A DNA stretch of 64,000 nucleotides from the NCBI RefSeq assembly GCF_004014875.1, contig NZ_CP034929.1, positions 1,426,001 to 1,490,000 of the forward strand, given 5' to 3'. The notes under the pieces were generated by a model. It was not told the DNA's origin. It searched no databases and was given only the letters and a program-made list of their open reading frames with translations. Origin of the DNA: Nocardioides yefusunii (lineage in GTDB: Bacteria; Actinomycetota; Actinomycetes; Propionibacteriales; Nocardioidaceae). Of this stretch, positions 27,452 to 36,701 are shown one piece after another (position 1 is the stretch's first letter; the number at the start of each line of letters is the position of its first letter). The translations under genes and the position numbers were made by a program.

Positions 27452-28111
27452 GTGGACATCGATGAGCAGGAGACCTGCGCGGCGCCGGACCCGCTGGCCG
27501 TCTGGGGGCGCGTGCTGCGCAGGGTCAGGGCGGTGACGACGGCGCTCGTCGTCGGGGGAGTCGTGGCCGCAGCGTTGTACGTCTGGTGGACCTGGGAGTT
27601 CGACGGTCCAGGGTCGATGGCGGCCGAGTCGGCGGCGACGGCACCGACCGGGTCGCCCGCACCGGATCCGAGAGAACCGGTGGCCGGGGCGGACTCACCG
27701 GTGGAGGTGTTGAAGGCCTGGGACCTCGCTCGGCAGGACGCGTGGGAGGCCGGGGACGAGGCAGCGCTGCTGCGCCTCTACGCCGACGAGGCCGAGGCGG
27801 GTGCCGCCGATGCAGCGGCCCTGCGCCGGTGGATCGACGCGGGCTGGCGGGTGCACGGTGTGGCGCCCCGGGTGGTTGCGGTGAGGGAGGTCGAACGCAC
27901 GGAGCGACGTTGGGTCCTCGATGTCACCGACCAGTTCGAGGGCGCGGTGGCTCGGAGCACGGACGGTGACGAGGAGCGGGCCCTGCCCCGCGGGGCCGTC
28001 CGGGAGCGACGTCTGGTGCTCGTCCCGGGCGGAGCGGACGCGCCCGGCGAGGCATGGGCGGTGTTGGAGGTCAACGAGCCCGACGTCGTGCCGAAGAGAC
28101 GATCGCGGTGA
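27452..28111 (+). CDS. Single-pass membrane-anchored hypothetical protein
   Basis: A 219-residue protein. One transmembrane helix at about residues 28-48 ([20 protein letters not shown]), with the charged N-terminus inside by the positive-inside rule. A Ser/Ala/Pro/Gly linker is followed by an extracytoplasmic domain with [20 protein letters not shown] (a SnoaL/NTF2-like helix pattern) and [17 protein letters not shown] do not recognise a specific family. GTG 27452. Its 3' end overlaps the convergent epimerase gene by 41 bases. Confidence 0.7.
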   Translation: MDIDEQETCAAPDPLAVWGRVLRRVRAVTTALVVGGVVAAALYVWWTWEFDGPGSMAAESAATAPTGSPAPDPREPVAGADSPVEVLKAWDLARQDAWEAGDEAALLRLYADEAEAGAADAAALRRWIDAGWRVHGVAPRVVAVREVERTERRWVLDVTDQFEGAVARSTDGDEERALPRGAVRERRLVLVPGGADAPGEAWAVLEVNEPDVVPKRRSR

Positions 28112-29006
28112 CGTCGGGGTCGGCGAAGGTGAAGCCCAGGCGTTGCAGTGCGGCGGGGTGGGCGCGGACGGAGTTCACGAGCTCCGGCCCCATCTCGCCG
28201 GCCACGCGTCGGACGAGTCCGGCCGGCACCGCCAGGCGGGTACGTCGGCCCTCTCCGAGCGCGTTCCCCAGTTCGGTGAACGTGGGCGGTGTCGGGCAGG
28301 TCATGTTGAAGACGCCGGAGGCGTCGGTGTCCTCGACGAGACGGACTGCGGCGCTGACCCAGTCGCGCAGCGAGATGACCGGGAAGTACTGTCGCCCGTC
28401 GCCGATCCTGACCCCCAGACCGGCGCGGTGGAGGGGCCGCAGGGCTCGGTAGGGCATCGAGTCGGCGTCGATCACCACTGCGGTCCGCAGGACGCAGACG
28501 CGGGCCCCAGCAGCGACGGCCGGTTCGGTGGCGGCCTGCCAGGCCCGGGTGACGCGGGTGAGCAGTGCCTCGCCGCGGCTGTCGGAGCGTTCGGTGAGTG
28601 CCTCCGTGTCGTGGTCGCCGTACCAGGAGATTCCGTTGCCCTGGACGAGGGCGGGGGTGGAGAGGCCATGGGCCGCCCTCGCTGCCACGGCGGTGGCCAG
28701 GGTGGTGGTCGATCCCACCCGTGAGGTCATCAGGGCGTGGGCCCAGCGTCGGGAATGCGGGTTGCCGATGAGGGGACTCCCGGCGAGGTTGACGACGACG
28801 TCGATCCCGTCGAGGGCGTGCGGGTCGAGCACCTCGCCCGGGCTCCACGTGATCTCCCGGGTCTCGGAGGTGACGTCGGGGGCTGCGCGGACCAGACGCA
28901 CCACCGTGTGTCCGCGCAGCGTGAGGCGCCGTCGTAGATGGGTGCCGAGGAATCCTGACGAGCCAGCGACGGCGACGGTCAGTGATCGTTCGACAGGTGG
29001 GTTCAT
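28071..29006 (-). CDS. TIGR01777-family NAD(P)-dependent epimerase
   Basis: A 311-residue short-chain dehydrogenase/epimerase of the TIGR01777 (YfcH/SulA-like) family. The Rossmann motif is VAVAGSSGFLGTHLRRRL; SSRI-type lines LVRAAPDV, ITWSPGEVLDPHALDGIDVV and VNLAGSPLIG follow, then SGISWYG-like NGISWYGDHDTEALTERSDS and the C-terminal DUF1731 part ([13 protein letters not shown] pattern). Substrate unknown. ATG 29006 gives a start just before the Rossmann fold. Located between sucB and lipB as in related genomes. Confidence 0.9.
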   Translation of the reverse strand: MNPPVERSLTVAVAGSSGFLGTHLRRRLTLRGHTVVRLVRAAPDVTSETREITWSPGEVLDPHALDGIDVVVNLAGSPLIGNPHSRRWAHALMTSRVGSTTTLATAVAARAAHGLSTPALVQGNGISWYGDHDTEALTERSDSRGEALLTRVTRAWQAATEPAVAAGARVCVLRTAVVIDADSMPYRALRPLHRAGLGVRIGDGRQYFPVISLRDWVSAAVRLVEDTDASGVFNMTCPTPPTFTELGNALGEGRRTRLAVPAGLVRRVAGEMGPELVNSVRAHPAALQRLGFTFADPDVTAIVSSARRRAR

Positions 29007-29051
29007 GACGACAGCCTCGCAGGTCCGAGGACCCACGAGGCTGTCGTGTTG

Positions 29052-29076
29052 CCTGGATCACCCGAGGGTGATCAGG
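29052..29076 (-). terminator. Hairpin after sucB
   Basis: CCTGGATCACCC pairs with GGGTGATCAGG (one bulged G), 18 bases downstream of the sucB stop in the minus direction. Confidence 0.6.
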
Positions 29077-29093
29077 ACTTCAGGAGCGGTTGC

Positions 29094-31298
29094 TCAGATG
29101 TCGAACGCACCGGACTCGAGACGAGCCTTCACGTCGCTCAGGAAGCGAGCAGCGTCCGCACCGTCGACCAGGCGGTGGTCGTAGGTGAGGGCGAGGTACA
29201 CCATCTGGCGCACGGCGATGGTCTCGCCGAGCTGCGGGTCGGTGATGACGACCGGACGCTTCACGACCGAGCCGGTGCCGAGGATGGCGACCTGCGGGGC
29301 GTTCAGGATCGGGGTGTCGAACAGGGCACCACGGCTACCGGTGTTGGTGAGCGTGAAGGTGCCACCGGCGAGTTCGTCGGCGCCGATCTTGTTGGTGCGG
29401 GTGCGGTCCGCGACGTCCGCGATCTTCTTGGCCAGACCGGCGACCGAGAGGTCTCCGGCGTCCTTGATGACCGGGGTCAGGAGACCCTTCTCGGAGTCGA
29501 CGGCGATCGCGAGGTTCTCGTGGTCGAAGTAGGTGACCGTGCCGGCCTCCATGTCGATCTGCGCGTTGAGGACCGGGTGCACCTTGAGGGCGTCGAGGGC
29601 AGCCTTGGCGAAGAAAGGCATGAAGGAGAGCTTGACGCCCTCGCGAGCCAGGAAGTCACCCTTGGCCTCGTCGCGCTTGCGCGAGATGTTGGTGACGTCG
29701 ACCTCGACCACGGTGGTCAGCTGGGCGGCGGTCTGCAGGGAGTCGACCATGCGCTCGGCGATGACCTTGCGCAGGCGGGTCAGCTTCTCGGTGCGGCCAC
29801 GCAGCGGGGAGGCGGCGGGGGCAGCCGGGGCCTCCGGAGCAGCGGCAGCAGCCGGGGCGGCGGGAGCGTTCTTCGCGGCAGCTGCCTCGAGGATGTCCTG
29901 CTTGCGGATGCGGCCACCGACGCCGGTGCCGGTGACGGTGCTCAGGTCGACACCGTTCTCGGCAGCGAGCTTGCGGACCAGCGGGGTCACGTAGGCGGAC
30001 TGGTCGTCGCTGCGCGACGGCTTCGGGGCGGCCGGGGCGGCAGCCGGAGCAGCCGGGGCGGCGGGAGCAGCGGCCGGAGCAGCCGGGGCGGCGGGAGCAG
30101 CGGCCGGAGCGGCAGGCGCGGCCGGGGCGGCAGGCGCGGCCGGAGCGGCCGGGGCGGCAGGCGCGGCGGGAGCAACCGGGGCGGCAGGCGCGGCGGGGGC
30201 AGCCGGGGCGGCGACAGCGCCGGAGCCGATGAGGGCGAGCTCGGCGCCGACCTCGACGGTCTCGTCCTCGTTGACCTTGATGGCGACCAGGGTGCCGGCA
30301 ACGGGGGACGGGATCTCGGTGTCGACCTTGTCGGTGGAGACCTCGAGGAGGGGCTCGTCGACGGCGACGGTGTCGCCGACCTTCTTGAGCCAGCGGGTGA
30401 CGGTGCCCTCGGTGACGGACTCGCCCAGGGCGGGGAGGGTCACGGAGGTGGCGTCGCCGGTGTCGGCAGCAGCCGGAGCAGCCGGGGCGGCGGGAGCAGC
30501 GGGCGCAGCGGGAGCAGCGGCCGGAGCGGCCGGGGCAGCAGGCGCGGCGGGAGCAACCGGGGCGGCAGGCGCGGCGGGGGCAGCCGGGGCGGCGGGAGCA
30601 ACCGGGGCGGCAGGCGCGGCGGGGGCAGCCGGGGCGGCGGGAGCAGCCGGGGCGGCGACAGCGCCGGAGCCGATGAGGGCGAGCTCGGCGCCGACCTCGA
30701 CGGTCTCGTCCTCGTTGACCTTGATGGCGACCAGGGTGCCGGCAACGGGGGACGGGATCTCGGTGTCGACCTTGTCGGTGGAGACCTCGAGGAGGGGCTC
30801 GTCGACGGCGACGGTGTCGCCGACCTTCTTGAGCCAGCGGGTGACGGTGCCCTCGGTGACGGACTCGCCCAGGGCGGGGAGGGTCACGGAGGTGGCGTCG
30901 CCGGTGTCAGCAGCAGCCGGAGCAGCCGGGGCGGCGGGCGCAGCGGCCGGAGCGGCAGGCGCGGCCGGAGCGGCCGGGGCGGCGGGCGCAGCCGGGGCCT
31001 CGACGACGGGGGCGGCCGGAGCGGCAGCAGCAGCGGGGGCGGCCGGGGCAGCAGCCTCGCCGGCCTCACCGATGACGGCCAGAACGGCGCCGACCTCGAC
31101 GGTGTCGTCCTCGGCGGCGCGGATCTCGATGATGGTGCCGGCGATCGGGGACGGGATCTCGGTGTCGACCTTGTCGGTCGAGACCTCGAGCAGCGGCTCG
31201 TCGACGGCCACGGTGTCGCCGACCTGCTTGAGCCAGCGGGTGACGGTGCCTTCGGTGACGGATTCGCCGAGTGCGGGGAGGGTGACTTCGGAGGCCAT
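29094..31298 (-). CDS. sucB: 2-oxoglutarate dehydrogenase E2 (dihydrolipoyl succinyltransferase) with three lipoyl domains
   Basis: A 734-residue E2. Three lipoyl domains carry the lipoylated Lys in STDKVDTE at residues 43, 176 and 324. They are joined by long Ala/Pro-rich linkers that act as flexible arms. A peripheral subunit-binding domain lies at about residues 433-471 ([32 protein letters not shown]). The C-terminal catalytic domain has DHRLVDG with the active His at about residue 707. In actinobacteria this protein usually serves the pyruvate and/or 2-oxoglutarate complexes and more often has one or two lipoyl domains. Domains 2 and 3 are almost identical at DNA level. No dihydrolipoyl dehydrogenase gene is adjacent. 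Confidence 0.95.
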   Translation of the reverse strand: MASEVTLPALGESVTEGTVTRWLKQVGDTVAVDEPLLEVSTDKVDTEIPSPIAGTIIEIRAAEDDTVEVGAVLAVIGEAGEAAAPAAPAAAAAPAAPVVEAPAAPAAPAAPAAPAAPAAAPAAPAAPAAADTGDATSVTLPALGESVTEGTVTRWLKKVGDTVAVDEPLLEVSTDKVDTEIPSPVAGTLVAIKVNEDETVEVGAELALIGSGAVAAPAAPAAPAAPAAPAAPVAPAAPAAPAAPAAPVAPAAPAAPAAPAAAPAAPAAPAAPAAPAAADTGDATSVTLPALGESVTEGTVTRWLKKVGDTVAVDEPLLEVSTDKVDTEIPSPVAGTLVAIKVNEDETVEVGAELALIGSGAVAAPAAPAAPAAPVAPAAPAAPAAPAAPAAPAAPAAPAAAPAAPAAPAAAPAAPAAPAAAPAAPKPSRSDDQSAYVTPLVRKLAAENGVDLSTVTGTGVGGRIRKQDILEAAAAKNAPAAPAAAAAPEAPAAPAASPLRGRTEKLTRLRKVIAERMVDSLQTAAQLTTVVEVDVTNISRKRDEAKGDFLAREGVKLSFMPFFAKAALDALKVHPVLNAQIDMEAGTVTYFDHENLAIAVDSEKGLLTPVIKDAGDLSVAGLAKKIADVADRTRTNKIGADELAGGTFTLTNTGSRGALFDTPILNAPQVAILGTGSVVKRPVVITDPQLGETIAVRQMVYLALTYDHRLVDGADAARFLSDVKARLESGAFDI
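30211..30494. repeat. Intragenic direct repeat in sucB, copy A (lipoyl domain 3)
   Basis: This 284-bp segment matches 30655-30938 with a single mismatch by eye (G at 30465 against A at 30909), offset 444 bp (148 codons, in frame). Confidence 0.9.
30655..30938. repeat. Intragenic direct repeat in sucB, copy B (lipoyl domain 2)
   Basis: Partner of 30211-30494. The flanking Ala/Pro linker DNA is also similar but of unequal length, as expected from slippage or unequal recombination. Confidence 0.9.
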
Positions 31299-31809
31299 GG
31301 GATTCCTGTCGTCTCGTGGGTGTCGGTGTCGGGATCGGCTCAGCCGGGTAGCTGCTGGGCCGGTGCGGCGTCCACCTCGTGGGGGAAGCCGTAAGAGGGA
31401 GTCCGGGTCGGACGGGAGACACCCGCGTCTCGGGGACGCGAGTGCGGTGCGGTGCCGACGCTACGGGTGCGGGCGGCGATCCGCTGACGGATCGTCGCGG
31501 TGGCGACGCGAGCGGGCGGGGCACACGGCGAGCTGGAGGGGGGAACGTCGACAGCGCCGGAGAAGCCCGGGTGCTGGCTCTGGTGCTCCAGAGCGTCGTG
31601 TTCGGCCGCCGCCACTGTGGTGAGGTCCTCGCTCGGTCCGCGCGTCAACGCGCGGTCGTCGGTGTTGATGACTCCATCTTGTCACCTGCACCCATCGGGC
31701 GCAGCAACCGGCCTCGTCCGCCCGGGTTCTCGCGCCGTGGAGGGGCCTGCGTCGGGTCCGCGGCACGGGGGTGTGCGTGGTGTCACCGGTGAGGGGTCAG
31801 ACTGTCCCC
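31299..31809. other. 511-bp stretch between sucB and the next gene, no recognised gene
   Basis: The stretch holds the sucB promoter and leader (minus strand) and the promoter of the 31810 gene; CAGACT lies six bases before that ATG. In related genomes lpdA is often beside sucB, but I see no remnant of it here. One weak open frame (31340-31648, minus) is listed separately. Confidence 0.6.
31340..31648 (-). CDS. Possible small hypothetical protein upstream of sucB
   Basis: A 102-codon frame from TTG 31648 to TGA 31340, 41 bases before the sucB start. Third codon positions are mostly G or C, which argues for coding. The product (rich in Pro, Arg, Ala and Thr) resembles nothing I know, has no obvious domain or signal, and the start codon is weak. 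It may be a spurious frame in a high-GC leader. Confidence 0.25.
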   Translation of the reverse strand: MTRGPSEDLTTVAAAEHDALEHQSQHPGFSGAVDVPPSSSPCAPPARVATATIRQRIAARTRSVGTAPHSRPRDAGVSRPTRTPSYGFPHEVDAAPAQQLPG

Positions 31810-32175
31810 ATGGGACTCTTCGACAAGCTGCGGCGCCGCGGGCGTCCACGCATGAACCGTCCGGCCAAGGACGCAGCGCGCACCGGATCGACCACGGTGC
31901 GGGCTGCCGACGCCGCTGACGCGAAGCACCTCAACGACTGGGTGGCGACCCGACGCGGCATCGAAGGGTTCGTGGAGCCGCGCACCGCGGTCAACGACGT
32001 CACGGTTCTCCTGGTCGCTCACGACGGCGAATGGACCCGTCGTCGGGTGCCGTCGGCGAAGTGGGCCCACGAGTTCTGCAACCACCACCAGATCCCGTCC
32101 TACGACGCAGCGGTCGTGGGCGTCCCGCAGCGGATGCGTGACTGGAACCGTCGCAAGAAGGCCGGCGAGATCTGA
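31810..32175 (+). CDS. Conserved actinobacterial small protein of unknown function
   Basis: A 121-residue basic protein. A short N-terminal basic stretch (FDKLRRRGRPRMNRPAKDAA) precedes a compact domain with HLNDWVATRRGIEGFVEPRT, VTVLLVAHDGEWTRRRVPSA and SYDAAVVGVPQRMRDWNRRK. Proteins of this type are sometimes labelled 'oxidoreductase' in Nocardioides-like genomes, but I see no cofactor motif. ATG 31810 is six bases after a CAGACT box, so a leaderless start is likely. Followed by a good hairpin. Confidence 0.75.
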   Translation: MGLFDKLRRRGRPRMNRPAKDAARTGSTTVRAADAADAKHLNDWVATRRGIEGFVEPRTAVNDVTVLLVAHDGEWTRRRVPSAKWAHEFCNHHQIPSYDAAVVGVPQRMRDWNRRKKAGEI

Positions 32176-32192
32176 CGTAGCGGGGACAACGG

Positions 32193-32229
32193 CAGAGGCC
32201 CCCGCACCGGTTCGGTGCAGGGGCCTCTG
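32193..32229 (+). terminator. Terminator between the 31810 gene and pepA
   Basis: A 16-bp stem (32193-32208 with 32214-32229, one mismatch), loop GGTTC; serves convergent genes. Confidence 0.8.
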
Positions 32230-32269
32230 TCTGTTCTGGGGACGTGGTTCTGGCTACGTGGTCCGGGCC

Positions 32270-33808
32270 TCAGGCCTCGGCGTCCGCCTCGTCCTCGGCC
32301 GGGGCGTCGTCGGCGACCATGTCGCGGGCGAACTCGACCATGGTGCGGACCGCGACGCCGGTGCCACCGGTGGTGATCTCACCGGTCGGGCCACCGGAGT
32401 GGAACGAGGGACCTGCGATGTCGAGGTGTGCCCACGGCAGGCCGCCGGTGAACTCGCGCAGGAACGCGGACGCGTACAGACCGCCACCCCAACGGACCCA
32501 GTCGTGCTGGGCGAGGTCGGCGATCTTGGAGGAACGGATGCGCTCGGACATCTCCTCGGGGATCGGCATCGGCCAGTGCGCCTCACCGGCACGCTCGCCT
32601 GCCTCGACGACCTTGGCGACGACGTCGTCGGAACCGACGACACCGGTGATCTTGTCGCCCAGGGCGACCATCATCGCGCCGGTGAGGGTGGCGACGTCGA
32701 GGATGACGTCGGGCTCCTCCTCGACGGCCAGGGAGAGCGCGTCGGCCAGGACCATGCGGCCCTCGGCGTCGGTGTTGGAGATCTCGACGGTCTTGCCGTT
32801 GCGGATCCGGACGACGTCACCGGGGCGGGTCGCGGAACCGGAGACCATGTTCTCCGACATCGGGGCCCAGGCGGTCACCTTGATCGGCAGGCCGAGGCGG
32901 GCGATCGCGATGGTGGCCTGGATGACGGCGGCAGCGCCGGCCATGTCGGACTTCATCGTGGTCATCGAGCCGGCCGGCTTGATGGTGAGGCCGCCGGAGT
33001 CGAAGGTGATGCCCTTGCCGACCAGAGCGAGGTGCTGGGTGGCGCCCTCGGGGTTCCAGGAGACCTTGACCAGACGCGGGGGAGCGTCCGAGGCCTTGCC
33101 GACGCTCAGGATGCCGCCGCAGCCGAGCTCGGCCAGGCTGATCTCGTCGTGGACCTCGATCGCGATCTCGGGAGCGTTCTCGCCCGAGGTGGCCTCGGCA
33201 TGGGCGTCCACGGCCGCGGCGGCGAAGAGGGCAGGGGTGAACTCGCCGGGCGGCTCGTTGACCCAGTCGCGCACGGTGGTCACGGCCTCCAACAGCACCT
33301 GCGTCTCGGCGAAGGTGCGCTTGGCGGACTCGGTGCGGGCCACCGAGGACAGGACGGTCACCTCGCGGCTCGTCTCCTCCTTGGCGCCAGACTTGTAGGC
33401 GGTGAAGGTGTAGCCGCCCAGGACGAAGCCGCTCAGGGCTGCGTCGAGCAGGTCGTCGGAGTCCGCGGGCAGGGCCAGCGCGACCGAGGTGGCGTCGGCG
33501 ACCACGCGGGCAGCGGTGCCGGCGGCACGACGCACGGTGACTGCGGTGGCCTCGTCGCCCAGACCCACGAGGACGAGCAACGGGGAGGTCAGGGCACCGG
33601 CGGTGGGCAGCTTGGCGCTCTCGCCGGCACGGCCGGTGAGGCCCAGGGTGGTCAGGATCGGGCGCAGCTTGCGGCCGTAGGCCTCCTCGACCTCTGCGCC
33701 GCCTTCGGCGAGCACGGGGCCCTCCGCGGTGCGCAGGACACCGACGACCACGGCGTCGGCTCGGGTCTTGGCGGGATTGGCGCTGCTGAGGGTGTACGTC
33801 GTCGTCAC
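32270..33808 (-). CDS. pepA: Leucyl aminopeptidase
   Basis: A 512-residue M17 metallo-aminopeptidase. The metal-binding and catalytic motifs are LVGKGITFDSGGLTIKPAG (Lys and Asp), MKSDMAGAAAV and the NTDAEGRMVLADAL box (Asp, Glu, Arg). The N-terminal regulatory domain is present. It removes N-terminal residues from peptides in the cytoplasm. GTG 33808 starts VTTTYTLSSANPAKTRADAV. A much longer open frame continues upstream antisense to gcvT and is not coding. The acidic C-terminal tail (EDEADAEA) is peculiar to this strain or group. Confidence 0.95.
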   Translation of the reverse strand: MTTTYTLSSANPAKTRADAVVVGVLRTAEGPVLAEGGAEVEEAYGRKLRPILTTLGLTGRAGESAKLPTAGALTSPLLVLVGLGDEATAVTVRRAAGTAARVVADATSVALALPADSDDLLDAALSGFVLGGYTFTAYKSGAKEETSREVTVLSSVARTESAKRTFAETQVLLEAVTTVRDWVNEPPGEFTPALFAAAAVDAHAEATSGENAPEIAIEVHDEISLAELGCGGILSVGKASDAPPRLVKVSWNPEGATQHLALVGKGITFDSGGLTIKPAGSMTTMKSDMAGAAAVIQATIAIARLGLPIKVTAWAPMSENMVSGSATRPGDVVRIRNGKTVEISNTDAEGRMVLADALSLAVEEEPDVILDVATLTGAMMVALGDKITGVVGSDDVVAKVVEAGERAGEAHWPMPIPEEMSERIRSSKIADLAQHDWVRWGGGLYASAFLREFTGGLPWAHLDIAGPSFHSGGPTGEITTGGTGVAVRTMVEFARDMVADDAPAEDEADAEA

Positions 33809-33889
33809 CTCGGCAGGATATCCGCCGGGCCACGGGTTCGTGGGTTCACGTGCTGGCGCGCGGCCGCGAACGTGTGCTGGGTTACTCTC

Positions 33890-35017
33890 ATGGCCATGTC
33901 CGACACCCAGGATCTCAAGCAGTCCCCGCTGCACACGCGTCACGAAGAGCTCGGTGCCAAGTTCTCCGAGTTCGGTGGCTGGTCGATGCCGCTGGAGTAC
34001 CGCGGTGGCATCGTCAAGGAGCACACCGCCGTGCGTCAGGCCGTCGGAGTCTTCGACGTCTCGCACCTCGGCAAGGTGCTCGTCAGCGGCCCCGGTGCCG
34101 CCGAGTTCGTCAACGCCACCCTGAGCAACGACCTGCGTCGCGTCTCCGCGGGCCAGGCGCAGTACACGCTCTGCCTCGACGAGACCACCGGTGGCGTCGT
34201 CGACGACCTCATCGCCTACTACTCCGACGACGAGCACGTCCTGCTGGTCCCGAACGCCGCGAACAGCGCGGAGGTCGTGCGCCGTCTCGTGGCCGCCGCC
34301 CCCGATGGCGTCAAGATCACCGACCACCACGACGACTACGCCGTGCTGGCCGTCCAGGGCACGAAGTCCGACGAGCTCCTCGCGAAGCTGGACCTGCCCG
34401 CCGGCCACGAGTACATGAGCTTCGTCGAGGCGCCCTGGCAGGGTGACGAGTCCGCAGCCGTCGTCGTGTGCCGTTCGGGGTACACCGGCGAGCGCGGCTA
34501 CGAGCTGATCGTCCGCAACGACAAGGCCGGCGAGGTCTGGGACGCCCTGATGACGCACGGCGAGGAGTTCGGCGTCGCGCCGTGCGGCCTCGGCGCCCGT
34601 GACACCCTGCGCACGGAGATGGGCTACCCGCTCCATGGCCAGGACCTCAGCCCCGAGATCACCCCGCTCGAAGGTGGTGTCTCCTGGGCCGTCGGCTGGA
34701 AGAAGGACTCCTTCTGGGGTCGCGACGCACTGCTCAAGGCCAAGGAGGACGGCCCCAAGCGCGTCCTGCGTGGTCTGCTCGCCGTCGGCCGCGGCATCCC
34801 GCGTCCCGGCATGGCCGTCACCCTGGTCTCCGACGTCCCGCTCGGCGACGTCACCTCCGGCACGTTCTCCCCGACGCTGAAGAAGGGCGTCGGCCTGGCG
34901 CTCCTTCCGGCCACGATCGACCTCGGCGTCGAGGTCGGCGTCGATGTCCGCGGACGCCGTGAGATCTTCACCGTCGTCAAGCCTCCCTTCGTCGACACCG
35001 CGGTGCGGGAGTCCTGA
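33890..35017 (+). CDS. gcvT: Aminomethyltransferase (glycine cleavage T protein)
   Basis: A 375-residue folate-dependent enzyme of the glycine cleavage system. Motifs: SPLHTRHEELGAKFSEFGGW at the N-terminus, GVFDVSHLGKVLVSGPGAAE, CRSGYTGERGYELIV, LGARDTLRTEMGYPLHGQDL and the C-terminal barrel (GDVTSGTFSPTLKKGVGLAL). It transfers the methylene group to tetrahydrofolate; partners GcvP and GcvH are not in the window. ATG 33890 or ATG 33896; TACTCT lies seven bases before the second, favouring a leaderless start there. Its stop overlaps the next ATG. Confidence 0.95.
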   Translation: MAMSDTQDLKQSPLHTRHEELGAKFSEFGGWSMPLEYRGGIVKEHTAVRQAVGVFDVSHLGKVLVSGPGAAEFVNATLSNDLRRVSAGQAQYTLCLDETTGGVVDDLIAYYSDDEHVLLVPNAANSAEVVRRLVAAAPDGVKITDHHDDYAVLAVQGTKSDELLAKLDLPAGHEYMSFVEAPWQGDESAAVVVCRSGYTGERGYELIVRNDKAGEVWDALMTHGEEFGVAPCGLGARDTLRTEMGYPLHGQDLSPEITPLEGGVSWAVGWKKDSFWGRDALLKAKEDGPKRVLRGLLAVGRGIPRPGMAVTLVSDVPLGDVTSGTFSPTLKKGVGLALLPATIDLGVEVGVDVRGRREIFTVVKPPFVDTAVRES

Positions 35018-35235
35018 TGGCCGAGATGTTCCGGTGGGCGTACACCAACGCCGCCGGTGACGACGTCGCGGTCTCGGCGGACTTCGCCGAGGAGTTCTTC
35101 CTCGACCAGGCCGAGGCCGAGTCGTGGATCGGTGACGTGTTCTCCGACCTGCTGGCCGAGGGCGTCGACGACATCCATCTCTATCGAGGTGAGACGAAGG
35201 TCTACGGACCGATGTCGCTGCACCCTGCGGAGTGA
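35017..35235 (+). CDS. Small conserved hypothetical protein coupled to gcvT
   Basis: A 72-residue acidic protein beginning at an ATGA overlap with the gcvT stop. It reads MAEMFRWAYTNAAGDDVAVS, then FFLDQAEAESWIGDVFSDLL and VDDIHLYRGETKVYGPMSLH. It is a compact alpha/beta domain found in actinobacteria with no known function. Translational coupling suggests co-expression with the glycine cleavage protein. Confidence 0.75.
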   Translation: MAEMFRWAYTNAAGDDVAVSADFAEEFFLDQAEAESWIGDVFSDLLAEGVDDIHLYRGETKVYGPMSLHPAE

Positions 35236-35266
35236 CGGCGTCCCGGCGTACGGGACACTCTCCGTC

Positions 35267-35791
35267 ATGAACATCTCTGACACGGCGGGCACGGTCCGCG
35301 AGGCCACCCTCGCGGACGTGCCCGCCGTGCTGCGTCTCGTGCAGGCCCTGGCCGACTACGAGAAGGAGCCCGACGCAGCCGTCGCCACCGAGGCCGACTT
35401 CATGGCCGCACTCTTCCCGGCCGACACCGCACCCGCAGCGTTCTGCCACGTCGCCGAGGTGGACGGGGAGGTCGTCGGGATCGCGCTGTGGTTCCTGAAC
35501 TTCTCCACCTGGACCGGGAAGCACGGCATCTGGTTGGAGGACCTCTTCGTCCTGCCCGAACACCGAGGGACCGGCCTGGGGAAGGCGCTGCTGTCCCGGC
35601 TGGCCGCGCTCTGCGTCGAGCGAGGGTACACGCGTCTGGAATGGACGGTCCTGGACTGGAACGCGCCCTCCATCGCCTTCTACCGTGCGATCGGCGCCGA
35701 GCCGATGGACGAGTGGACCACCCAACGTCTCCACGGAGACGCCCTGCTCGCCCTCGGACGCACGTCGCGACACACCTCCACCCAGGACTGA
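35267..35791 (+). CDS. GNAT-family N-acetyltransferase
   Basis: A 174-residue acetyl-CoA-dependent acyltransferase. It has the spermidine/diamine-acetyltransferase-like line LEDLFVLPEHRGTGLGKALL (the acetyl-CoA pyrophosphate loop is RGTGLG), then LEWTVLDWNAPSIAFYRAIG and AEPMDEWTTQRL, which closely follow thialysine/diamine acetyltransferases (SSAT-like). Substrate not proven. ATG 35267 lies in a short gap after the 72-residue gene. Confidence 0.9.
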   Translation: MNISDTAGTVREATLADVPAVLRLVQALADYEKEPDAAVATEADFMAALFPADTAPAAFCHVAEVDGEVVGIALWFLNFSTWTGKHGIWLEDLFVLPEHRGTGLGKALLSRLAALCVERGYTRLEWTVLDWNAPSIAFYRAIGAEPMDEWTTQRLHGDALLALGRTSRHTSTQD

Positions 35792-35798
35792 GAACCCC

Positions 35799-36671
35799 AT
35801 GAACGAGCCCCAAGGCCTGCCCTTCACCCAGGTGGACGTGTTCTCCACGGAGCCCTTCGGCGGAAACCCCGTCGCCGTCGTGCACGACGCCGACGCGTTG
35901 AGCGACGCCGAGATGCAGCGCATCGCGAACTGGACCAACCTGAGCGAGACGACGTTCCTGCTCGCCCCCACCTCACCCGAGGCCGACTACCGGGTGCGGA
36001 TCTTCACCCCTGAGGCGGAACTCCCGTTCGCCGGGCACCCGACGCTGGGCACCGCCCACGCGTGGCTCGCTGCCGGGGGAGTGCCGCGTGGGGACGACGT
36101 CGTCCAGGAGTGCACGGTCGGTCTGGTGACGGTGCGTCGTGATGCGGAGGGCGCTCTGTCGTTCGCAGCCCCGCCGTTGCTCCGCAGCGGCCCGGTCGAC
36201 CTCGGCACCCGCGACCACGTGGCCCGCGCGGTCTGCCTGACGCCGGACGACCTCCTCGACGTGCAGTGGGTCGACAACGGGCCGGGCTGGATCGGGGTTC
36301 GTCTGCGTGACGCCGCCGCGGTGCTGGACGTGGAGGTCGACCTCGACCTGATGACCCTGCCCTGGGCCGGACACCGCGAACTCAACATCGGTCTGGTGGG
36401 TGAGCACACGCCCGCCGACGTCGCCGAGCACGGCTGCACGATCGAGGTCCGTGGCATCTTCGGACGGATCGAGGACCCGGTCACCGGATCCCTGAACGCC
36501 TCCCTGGGCCAGTGGCTGATCAGGGAGGGGCTGGTGCCGACGTCGTACGTCGCGCGCCAGGGCACTGTGCTGGGGCGCACAGGTCGGGTGCAGGTCAGCA
36601 GCGTCGAAGGCCAGGTCTGGGTGGGCGGCTCGACCCGCACCCGCATCTCAGGGCGTGTGGTCGCGAGCTGA
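35799..36671 (+). CDS. PhzF-family isomerase
   Basis: A 290-residue PhzF/YddE-like protein with the diaminopimelate-epimerase fold. Signatures are QVDVFSTEPFGGNPVAVV at the N-terminus, the catalytic Glu line WTNLSETTFLL, RIFTPEAELPFAGHPTLGTA and DPVTGSLNASLGQWLI. Stand-alone PhzF homologues mostly have unknown isomerase or hydrolase roles, and no phenazine genes are nearby. It starts 7 bases after the GNAT stop, so the two are probably one transcript. Confidence 0.92.
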   Translation: MNEPQGLPFTQVDVFSTEPFGGNPVAVVHDADALSDAEMQRIANWTNLSETTFLLAPTSPEADYRVRIFTPEAELPFAGHPTLGTAHAWLAAGGVPRGDDVVQECTVGLVTVRRDAEGALSFAAPPLLRSGPVDLGTRDHVARAVCLTPDDLLDVQWVDNGPGWIGVRLRDAAAVLDVEVDLDLMTLPWAGHRELNIGLVGEHTPADVAEHGCTIEVRGIFGRIEDPVTGSLNASLGQWLIREGLVPTSYVARQGTVLGRTGRVQVSSVEGQVWVGGSTRTRISGRVVAS

Positions 36672-36701
36672 GCCTCGCGGGTCGACGGATAAGGTCGGCT
36701 C

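Noticed and set aside
29046..31623. Long plus-strand frames rich in Gly/Ser/Arg or Ala/Gly/Ser opposite sucB
   Set aside because: They mirror the Ala/Pro linkers and lipoyl repeats of sucB. The repeats look like structural proteins only because of the opposite coding strand.
32270..35971. A 1233-codon minus-strand frame extending pepA upstream
   Set aside because: The extra part is antisense to gcvT, the 72-residue gene and the GNAT gene, all well supported. pepA homology starts at GTG 33808.
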